From assembly GCA_040403315.1 (NCBI GenBank), contig JBBAKX010000001.1, positions 434,001-498,000 on the forward strand: DNA of 64,000 nt. Direction: 5' to 3'. The position numbers and the translations under genes are program-made. This document shows, piece after piece, positions 35,815-42,301 of the stretch. The stretch is from CAMCXT01 sp040403315. GTDB taxonomy: Bacteria > Bacteroidota > Bacteroidia > M30B66. The notes below the pieces were generated by a model. It was not told the origin of the DNA. It did not search any database and saw nothing but the letters and a program-made list of their open reading frames with translations. How positions within the stretch are numbered: position 1 is the stretch's first letter; every line of letters starts with the position of its first letter.

Positions 35815-36690
35815 ATGAAAATCAAGGAAGAGTTTCGATTAAACATTGTACAAGCCGAAATGCCCGATTTGTTGATGGAAACGATTGATTTTCATTCATT
35901 AAGAAATATCCATTACACTTCTCTGTACACGGTTTTGTGGATCAAGGAAGGAGGTGTCAAGTTAGAAATATCAGGTCATCAACACAAAATATCCTCGCCA
36001 TCGTTGGTGTTTATGAGTCAGTTTCAACCATACAGAATTCAAGGGTATAGTCAGTCGACAAGCGGAAACATCATCCAGTTTAGCAGCGATTTTTACTGTA
36101 TTCATCTTCATCAGCACGAAGTTGCCTGCAATGGAGTGTTGTTCAATACCGTTTTTGATCCTCCAAATTTTTCGTTAAGCGGTGAAAAATCAAATGCTCT
36201 GCAGAGCGCACTTCTGCAATTTGTTGAGGAGTTTGAACGCTCAGAAAAAGATGGTGAGATGCTTTTCACTTTGATGAAGGTGGTCTTCAAACAGGCTGTC
36301 AGATTGCGAGAAAATGAAGAGCGTAATCTTAACACAACTTCGGTGATAAATCCCGAGATTTCAAAACTGAAGGAATTGCTCGAACAAACTTTTCGGAACC
36401 GTTTGGCTCCATCTGATTATGCAGAGAAGTTGAACACCAGTGTTGGAAGATTAAATAAACTGGTGAAAAGTCAAACTGGCTTGACATTGTCGGCAATCAT
36501 TCAAGAGCGAATCATTGCTGAGGCCAAAAAGGAATTGTACTTGACCAATAAATCGGTGAAAGAAATCGCACTTGAACTTGGCTTTGATGATCCATTCTAC
36601 TTCTCTAGATTGTTTAAGAATGTGAGTGCTGTTTCTCCAGAGACTTATCGAACCAAAACGATGATGCGCGCGAATCCATCGCACATGTGA
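35815..36690 (+). CDS. AraC-family transcriptional regulator
   Basis: A 291-residue regulator. The N-terminal half is a cupin-like sensing domain (YTSLYTVLWIKEGGVKLEISG, then IQFSSDFYCIH). The C-terminal 100 residues hold two HTH motifs of AraC type: APSDYAEKLNTSVGRLNKLVKSQTG... and KSVKEIALELGFDDPFYFSRLFKNVSAVSPETYR. The signal is unknown. It is the first gene of a same-strand run with an 88-bp spacer to the AhpD-like gene, so it probably controls that operon. The ATG at 35815 is chosen; a TTG 21 bases earlier is less likely. Confidence 0.9.
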   Translation: MKIKEEFRLNIVQAEMPDLLMETIDFHSLRNIHYTSLYTVLWIKEGGVKLEISGHQHKISSPSLVFMSQFQPYRIQGYSQSTSGNIIQFSSDFYCIHLHQHEVACNGVLFNTVFDPPNFSLSGEKSNALQSALLQFVEEFERSEKDGEMLFTLMKVVFKQAVRLRENEERNLNTTSVINPEISKLKELLEQTFRNRLAPSDYAEKLNTSVGRLNKLVKSQTGLTLSAIIQERIIAEAKKELYLTNKSVKEIALELGFDDPFYFSRLFKNVSAVSPETYRTKTMMRANPSHM

Positions 36691-36778
36691 TGTAATCGTC
36701 CATTAGATGGATTGATTTGTCCATTTCATAAGACTGTATTGTAACTGAATTTTGAAATCAGTAAAAACACTGATTCTC

Positions 36779-37288
36779 ATGAATTCAAAAATTGAAACTA
36801 AAACAGCATCAACGATTGAATTGCCTGTTGATGTTTTGGAGTATTTGAGCACTTCTCCAAGTGTATTCAAATCGGTTTCCAATTTTGAAAAAACTAGAAT
36901 AGATTTTTCGCTTACCCCACTGGAACAAAAAGCTGTTGAAATAACGGTTTGCGAAACGCTTGATGCTCAATATTGGATTGACTTTCAAATGAAGTCGGCT
37001 TTAAGCCTTGGGATGACTTTGGCAGAAATTTTACAAATAAGAATTGGGCTTTCAAAAGAAGAAAGAATTGAAGTACTGATAGAAATTACAAATTCAATTG
37101 TAATTAATTATCGAAAGATCAACGAGCAATTGTTGCATGAATTTATTTCTGCTGGATATTCTGAAATTGAATTCTTAGAGGTTATCTCATTGATTAATCA
37201 ACAAAAACAGCTTATTGAATTGACCTATTATTGGTTAATTTCAAATAAACCTTTGAAACAAAAAGAATTTTTAAACCTCAATAAATAA
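36779..37288 (+). CDS. AhpD/carboxymuconolactone-decarboxylase-like protein lacking the CxxC motif
   Basis: A 169-residue helical protein. The segment LTPLEQKAVEITVCETLDA, then ALSLGMTLAEILQIRIG, then ISAGYSEIEFLEVISLI has the layout of AhpD-like carboxymuconolactone decarboxylase domains. Where AhpD has the redox CxxC and a following His, this protein has QYWIDFQM, so the peroxidase-type active site is absent. Family assignment is by pattern only and uncertain. It lies 4 bp before the thioredoxin-like gene, in a run led by the AraC regulator. It may have kept only a binding or scaffold role. The ATG at 36779 is used; the longer frame starts with TTG. Confidence 0.6.
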   Translation: MNSKIETKTASTIELPVDVLEYLSTSPSVFKSVSNFEKTRIDFSLTPLEQKAVEITVCETLDAQYWIDFQMKSALSLGMTLAEILQIRIGLSKEERIEVLIEITNSIVINYRKINEQLLHEFISAGYSEIEFLEVISLINQQKQLIELTYYWLISNKPLKQKEFLNLNK

Positions 37289-37292
37289 AACC

Positions 37293-37688
37293 ATGAAAAA
37301 ATCAGTTTTTGCCTTTCTTTTATTTTCTATGATTCAAATATCAGGAAAATTAAATGCACAAGTAATTGCAATAATTAACCGTGCAGATTGGTGCCATGTG
37401 TGCAAAGAAAATGGAAGTAAAGTGATGAACGACATTATGCCTGCATTTAAAATGGGCGAAGTTGATTTCATCATGAATGATTTAACAGACGAAAAAACAA
37501 AGGAAGCATCCATGATGAACCTTGATAAAGCTGGAGTTTACAATGTTGTGAAAAAAGAAAAAATGATAGGCAGTATTGTATTGATCAATAAAAAAAACGG
37601 AAAAGAAATCGAGAGAATTTCAGTTTCTAAACCGACTGAAGAAATAAAAAACACAATTAACAAGGCCCTGAAAGCCTCAATGATGTAA
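37293..37688 (+). CDS. Exported thioredoxin-like protein
   Basis: A 131-residue protein with a Sec signal peptide (residues about 1-22, ending KLNAQ). The mature part has a thioredoxin-type active site, NRADWCHVCKENG, with CxxC at about Cys34 and Cys37, and a later VLINKKNGKEI strand. It lacks the usual cis-Pro motif in an obvious form (MIGSIVLI at that site), so its redox role may be restricted. It would act in the periplasm. It is close to the genes on both sides (4 bp and 9 bp), in an operon with an Omp28-like protein that also has a CxxC and with a haem lipoprotein; disulfide handling for these is a reasonable inference. Confidence 0.8.
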   Translation: MKKSVFAFLLFSMIQISGKLNAQVIAIINRADWCHVCKENGSKVMNDIMPAFKMGEVDFIMNDLTDEKTKEASMMNLDKAGVYNVVKKEKMIGSIVLINKKNGKEIERISVSKPTEEIKNTINKALKASMM

Positions 37689-37697
37689 ATTGCTCCC

Positions 37698-38690
37698 ATG
37701 AAAAAATACATTTTCTTTTTTACGCTCACAATCTTAGGATTTACAGCCACCATCTTAGCACAAGTCCCTAGAAAGGTAATTGTTGAACATTTTACAAATA
37801 CAAGATGCAGTGCATGTGCAAGCAGAAATCCTGGATTTTACTCGAATTATTCTAACCAGACGAATGCATTGCATATTGCCTATCATCCAAGTTCACCGTA
37901 TCCAACTTGCGTGATTAGTCAGTCGAACACCGCTGAAAATGACGGAAGAGCCAATTACTACGGTGTTTATGGTGGTACACCAACCTTGGTAATTCAAGGT
38001 TCACCGATTCCGGCTGGACAAAGCTATTCGAGTGCTGCGTTGTTCAATCCTTTTAATGGACAAACAAGCCCGGTAAGTATTTCTGTTTCTCAGATTAATT
38101 TGAATGATTCAGCTGAAGTTCAAATTACCATTAGAACCATCGCGCAAACAATGATGAGTGATGTGACTTTGTTTGCAGCTTTTTCTGAAGACACATTAAA
38201 TTACAATGCGCCGAATGGAGAAGACTTCCACTATGATGTGTTTCGCAAAGCACTTTTAGGTAATTCAGGTCAAGCAATCACGCTTCCAGCATTGGGAGAT
38301 TCATTGGTCATTGATTTAAAAACTTGGATCAATCCGAGCTGGGTTAGAAATCAATTGAGCACTTTGGTTATCCTTCAAGAAACTTCGAACAAAGCAGTCA
38401 TTCAGGCTGAAAAATCGCAAGGAATTGAATCTGCAATAACATCAAACAATGCAATTGCTCATTTAAATAGTAGGGTTTTCCCTAATCCAGTTTCGGATAA
38501 ATTAATTATTTCTATTGAATCGTTTAATCCAATCAATTATGAAATAATTAATTCAACGGGATTGTTGATTCAATCTGGTGTTTTCAATCAATCAACTGAA
38601 ATAAACATGCAGCAATATGCACGTGGAATTTATTTTTTGAAACTGAGAGGTGAATTAATTGAATCGGTTGAAAAAATAATTCTGCAATAA
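37698..38690 (+). CDS. Omp28-like exported protein with thioredoxin-like CxxC and T9SS sorting domain
   Basis: A 330-residue protein with signal peptide (ending ATILAQ). The sequence VIVEHFTNTRCSACASRNPGF with a CxxC at about residues 36-39, then YGVYGGTPTLVIQG, places it in the Omp28-related family, which has a thioredoxin-like fold; GTPT is the cis-Pro loop. The last 80 residues are a T9SS type-A sorting domain: NSRVFPNPVSDKLII, then ...ARGIYFLKL...VEKIIL. So it is exported across the outer membrane. It is in the AraC-led operon. Confidence 0.85.
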   Translation: MKKYIFFFTLTILGFTATILAQVPRKVIVEHFTNTRCSACASRNPGFYSNYSNQTNALHIAYHPSSPYPTCVISQSNTAENDGRANYYGVYGGTPTLVIQGSPIPAGQSYSSAALFNPFNGQTSPVSISVSQINLNDSAEVQITIRTIAQTMMSDVTLFAAFSEDTLNYNAPNGEDFHYDVFRKALLGNSGQAITLPALGDSLVIDLKTWINPSWVRNQLSTLVILQETSNKAVIQAEKSQGIESAITSNNAIAHLNSRVFPNPVSDKLIISIESFNPINYEIINSTGLLIQSGVFNQSTEINMQQYARGIYFLKLRGELIESVEKIILQ

Positions 38691-38714
38691 ATTCAGTGAA
38701 ACATAAAATGAACC

Positions 38715-39230
38715 ATGATGAAAAAGCATATTCTAATTGCAGTATTCGCATCCATTGTAATTGTCTTTAACGCCTGCAAGAGTGATCCGGAAGATACTGT
38801 TGGGATTGACAAAGAAATTTTTGATCTATCGAAAACCACAACTGGATTTACTTGGTACAAATTCTCATCTGCATTTTTAGATAAAAGTTCAGGTACTGGG
38901 CACTCTCAAGATTTTATTCGAACACGATACAATGCTGTAGCAGCTACAATGTTAGATTCTACCGGCAAGGTTCGATCAGGAACAGTTTTTCCAGAAGGTT
39001 CATTGGTGGTTAAAGAACTTCATGAAACAACCAGCAAGTTCAGTAGATACGCAGTTATGCTAAAGCGAACAGGTGCTACAGAGGCAGATGCTTCAAACTG
39101 GGTTTGGGGCTATATCAACGCCGATGGAAGTGTTGCTGAACCTGCGAAAAACAAAGGAGCATCTTGCCGTGGTTGTCATTCTCAGGAAGGACATATCGAC
39201 CTAACATTGATGAATAAATATTTTGAATAG
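38715..39230 (+). CDS. Cytochrome P460-type lipoprotein
   Basis: A 171-residue lipoprotein; the lipobox is FNAC with Cys21. The mature part matches the cytochrome P460 family: TGFTWYKFSS, TVFPEGSLVVKELHE, AVMLKRTG and WVWGYINADGS. One c-type haem site CRGCH is at Cys151, Cys154 and His155 near the C-terminus. Known P460 proteins oxidise hydroxylamine or bind NO; P460-fold proteins with the same haem position also include NO-binding cytochromes c'-beta, so the activity is open. It is the last gene of the AraC-led operon and is followed by a strong terminator. Confidence 0.88.
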   Translation: MMKKHILIAVFASIVIVFNACKSDPEDTVGIDKEIFDLSKTTTGFTWYKFSSAFLDKSSGTGHSQDFIRTRYNAVAATMLDSTGKVRSGTVFPEGSLVVKELHETTSKFSRYAVMLKRTGATEADASNWVWGYINADGSVAEPAKNKGASCRGCHSQEGHIDLTLMNKYFE

Positions 39231-39266
39231 TAATTGAATAAGCAGCGAACCATCATCTTATTCAAA

Positions 39267-39298
39267 CAAAAAATCCCACATCAGCGTGGGATTTTTTT
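39267..39298. terminator. Bidirectional terminator between the P460 operon and tRNA-Ala
   Basis: A hairpin with stem 39273-39279 / 39286-39292 (extended by A and T runs on both sides) and a 6-nt loop. It is preceded by A's and followed by seven T's, so it can end transcripts in both directions: the plus-strand operon and the minus-strand tRNA. Confidence 0.88.
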
Positions 39299-39300
39299 CG

Positions 39301-39374
<74 letters not shown>

Positions 39375-39502
39375 GAAAGTGGATGCGAAAATAGAAAAAA
39401 CTCGCACAGGAAAAACAACCAATTCAAGTTTGGGTTTCACGTTTAATGAAGCTTTGATCAAAAAGAGATGGCATTTGAGGATTTTTCCTTAGGTTGGTGG
39501 CC

Positions 39503-41164
39503 ATGAATTTCCAATCGTTGTTTCGTAAAAAATCTGTAGCAGCAACCCACGATACCGGTGATGCACATAGCCCGCAGTTGGTTCGAAATCTCAATCTGCG
39601 CGACCTAACATTTATGGGAATCGCTGCCATTATTGGTGCAGGAAGCTTTTCTAGTTTAGGTCAAGCTTGTTATTCAGGCGGTCCTGGCGTTGTAATTCTT
39701 TTTATTATCTGTGCAATTGCCTGCGGATTTACTGCGCTTTGTTATGCCGAGTTTGCATCACGCGTTCCAGCATCTGGTAGTGCTTACACTTACGCTTATG
39801 TGAGTTTCGGTGAACTTTTCGCTTGGGTAATTGGATGGGCTTTGCTAATGGAATATTCGATTGGAAATATCTATGTGGCTTTTTCTTGGAGCGGATACTT
39901 CACTAATCTTCTTGATGGAGCCGGCGTGCACATGCCCGAATGGCTCACCATAAATTACCGATCCGCGTCAGCAGCATTCCGAGATGGAATCCAAGGCGAA
40001 GGGTTTCAAGCATGGATCAATGCTCCTAAAATTGGAAGCCTGAAAATTATCTTCGATCTTCCTGCATTTATGATCAATGTGTTGATCACCTGGTTGGTAT
40101 ATGTAGGGGTGAATGAAAGTAGAAAAGTGAGTAATTTCATGGTATTGCTCAAGCTTTTCATTATTGTTGTAGTGATAGTGACAGGCGCTTACTATGTTGA
40201 TATCGACAATTGGACACCCTTTATGCCCAACGGTTTTGGTGGCGTAATGGGTGGCGCTGCGGCCGTTTTTTTTGCTTACATCGGGTTTGATGCCGTTTCC
40301 ACTTTGGCCGAAGAATCGAAAAATCCAATGAGAGATCTTCCCAAAGGAATGATGTATTCGCTCATGATCTGCACAGTTGTGTATGTTCTTTTGGCGCTAG
40401 TGCTCACTGGAATGGTATCGTACAATGCTCTAGATGTAAGTGATCCGCTTGCCGAAGTGTTCAAGCTTAAAGGCGTGAAATGGATGCTGTATTTTGTTTC
40501 TATTGCGGCAGTTGTTGCAATGACATCTGTAATCTTAGTATTTCAACTTGGGCAGCCAAGAATCTGGATGAGTATGGCGCGTGATGGTTTATTGCCGAAA
40601 CGCTTCGCGAAGATTCACCCGAAATACAAAACGCCAGGTTTCTCTACAATAATGACAGGTGCTGTGGTTGGAATTCCAATCTTTTTTACGGACGAAACCT
40701 TTGTGCTCGATTTCACTAGCATCGGAACTTTGTTCGCATTTGTATTGGTGTGTGGAGGAGTTTTGTTGCTGCCTAAAGCCGAAAAGGTTGAGGGTGTGAA
40801 GCAGCGGTTTAGACTTCCACACATTAATGGAAAGTGGATTGTGCCTGCAATTGTTGTGGCCGCATTTGCACTTTTGTTGAATGATAACTCAACTTATACT
40901 GAAGAGTTGTTTCAGTTCAACACAACCAATTTGAGCGCAAAGCTACCCATGTGGATTTTCTTGCTGCTCTGCTTGATCATGGCAACGATGAGCTTCCTCC
41001 GAAACTTGTCTTTGATTCCAGTTTTGGGCGTTTTATCATGTTGCTATTTGCTCACAGGAATGGCACCTTCCAATTGGTTGTGGTTTGGCGTTTGGCTCCT
41101 GATAGGCTTGGTGGTTTACCTGCTATACGGATTTCGAAAAAGCAAACTGGCACAATCGAACTAA
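39503..41164 (+). CDS. APC-superfamily amino acid permease
   Basis: A 553-residue inner-membrane transporter with about 14 hydrophobic segments. The first helix has the unwound GIAAIIGAGSFSSLG motif, followed by the CYAEFASRVPASGSAYTYAYVSFGELFAWVIGW signature of the cationic amino acid transporter (CAT) branch (only key parts quoted: YAEFASRVPASGSAYTY). FFAYIGFDAVSTLAEE lies in helix 6 and is typical of CAT proteins. Likely imports or exchanges amino acids; the specific one is not known. The ATG at 39503 is used; the frame opens with TTG and GTG just before it. A single gene. Confidence 0.92.
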   Translation: MNFQSLFRKKSVAATHDTGDAHSPQLVRNLNLRDLTFMGIAAIIGAGSFSSLGQACYSGGPGVVILFIICAIACGFTALCYAEFASRVPASGSAYTYAYVSFGELFAWVIGWALLMEYSIGNIYVAFSWSGYFTNLLDGAGVHMPEWLTINYRSASAAFRDGIQGEGFQAWINAPKIGSLKIIFDLPAFMINVLITWLVYVGVNESRKVSNFMVLLKLFIIVVVIVTGAYYVDIDNWTPFMPNGFGGVMGGAAAVFFAYIGFDAVSTLAEESKNPMRDLPKGMMYSLMICTVVYVLLALVLTGMVSYNALDVSDPLAEVFKLKGVKWMLYFVSIAAVVAMTSVILVFQLGQPRIWMSMARDGLLPKRFAKIHPKYKTPGFSTIMTGAVVGIPIFFTDETFVLDFTSIGTLFAFVLVCGGVLLLPKAEKVEGVKQRFRLPHINGKWIVPAIVVAAFALLLNDNSTYTEELFQFNTTNLSAKLPMWIFLLLCLIMATMSFLRNLSLIPVLGVLSCCYLLTGMAPSNWLWFGVWLLIGLVVYLLYGFRKSKLAQSN

Positions 41165-41180
41165 ACGGTTGGGCTAAAGA

Positions 41181-41483
41181 TCATTCTTTCAAACTTATTT
41201 CTCTACAAAAGAGCATCGAATGCCATGTAGATGTTGCGAATATCGGTTTTGAAAGATTGTAAACGGTGGTTACTTCCTTATGTAAACGCTTAAATTGGTC
41301 GTATTTTCCTGAAGATTCTACAACATTGTAGTAATTGCAAAGATTGTTCTCATTCAAAATTTCATACACAAGTTAGCAGCCATCACAACAGAAGGGTTTC
41401 TCCTTATGGTGAATAATTGTTTCCTTGTATGGCTCACCGCAATGGTAGCAATGAAGCAGGGTTATGGTTATTTTCTGATCGGA
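41181..41483 (-). pseudogene. Remnant of a ccoI-type copper P-type ATPase N-terminus
   Basis: Minus-strand frame between stops reads ...LLHCYHCGEPYKETI, then KPFCCDGC-stop-LVYEILNENNLCNYYNVVESSGKYD. This is the N-terminal Cys-rich metal-binding start of Bacteroidota CcoI (FixI), where FCCxGCKxVYEIL...YY is conserved. The conserved Lys after GC is replaced by TAA at 41373-41375. No ATG heads the frame and homology fades after about 41310; the ATPase core is absent. It lies directly downstream of the hemerythrin-like gene on the same strand. The 350-bp spacer it sits in holds nothing else. So it is a decayed remnant, not a gene. Confidence 0.75.
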
Positions 41484-41516
41484 TTAGGCGGTGATCAAAA
41501 TTTCATTTGTTGGAGC

Positions 41517-42131
41517 TTAATCAATGTTCCATTTGGTTTTATCGCCTAATGAAGCCTTACCGGAACTTTGTACAACCATTTCTTCCAAGTGGATCATTTT
41601 TGGGAAGAGATATTCTTTCTCTCGATGCAAGTGCTGGATAAAGTCTTGATCGAACTCTTCCAATTCGGCGTAAACCAACTTTAATATTTCAGATGAATCC
41701 TTAGCCGTTTTGTAATTGTTGGTGAGCTTGCGCAACGAATGAAGCAATGCAATTACCCTTGCATGATCGTCGCGGATGGAGCGAATCGTACTTCCGGTAA
41801 GGTTAACATTGAGAAATCTTAAAGGTTCCGGCTCATTGTTAACCTCCAAGAGCTTTCTGATGAATGGGAATAAGCTAATCTCTTCCATGTCAATCAGCTT
41901 GGTAACTTGTTCTTGAAGTTGAAGTAGAATGTTATAAGTGTCTTCTAGCTCTTCAGATACGTGTGTGCTTGATTTAATCGCTGAATTGAAATTCCGAATC
42001 ATCAACTCAAGCATGCTTCGGCAATATGCGTGGTGCTTTTGTTCGATAAAATCGAGCAAGTCTTCCTCACGGATACATCGGAAATTTATATGGCGGAAGT
42101 GGCTCATGGCATTAAGGCTACTAACCTCCAT
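41517..42131 (-). CDS. Hemerythrin-like (RIC/YtfE/ScdA-type) protein
   Basis: A 204-residue cytosolic protein with the pattern of di-iron hemerythrin-domain repair proteins: HHAYCRSML at about residues 33-41, EISLFPFIRKLL near residue 88, a DDHARVIALLHSL helix, then LHREKEYLFPKMI. The H...HxxxE / H...E layout supplies the iron ligands. RIC proteins repair iron-sulfur centres after nitrosative stress. The N-terminal ScdA domain is missing. The start is uncertain: I used the ATG at 42131, which sits just after an AATCTTTG box; the ATG at 42164 is possible. Downstream on the same strand lies the ccoI remnant. Confidence 0.78.
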   Translation of the reverse strand: MEVSSLNAMSHFRHINFRCIREEDLLDFIEQKHHAYCRSMLELMIRNFNSAIKSSTHVSEELEDTYNILLQLQEQVTKLIDMEEISLFPFIRKLLEVNNEPEPLRFLNVNLTGSTIRSIRDDHARVIALLHSLRKLTNNYKTAKDSSEILKLVYAELEEFDQDFIQHLHREKEYLFPKMIHLEEMVVQSSGKASLGDKTKWNID

Positions 42132-42248
42132 ACAAAGATTGTAAGCCCGGCGCTCAAAACACATGACTAGCCTCAAGGCAAAACCTGATTATTGTCAGTT
42201 TTTGCGGTTCTTCCTTTTTCTAATTTAAATACTAACCATCCTAAATGC

Positions 42249-42282
42249 AAAAAGCCGGATCTCACATCGAGATCCGGCTTTT
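42249..42282 (-). terminator. Rho-independent terminator of the FG-GAP T9SS gene
   Basis: A perfect 14-bp stem (42250-42263 with 42269-42282) and 5-nt loop, with T's on the minus strand after the stem. It lies 20 bp after the stop of the gene at 42302-45139. Confidence 0.88.
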
Positions 42283-42301
42283 CATTATATAAGCTTGAGA
42301 C

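Noticed and set aside
41165..41483. The 62-codon frame as a functional small protein
   Set aside because: The ccoI-like sequence continues upstream through a stop codon, so the frame is part of a remnant.
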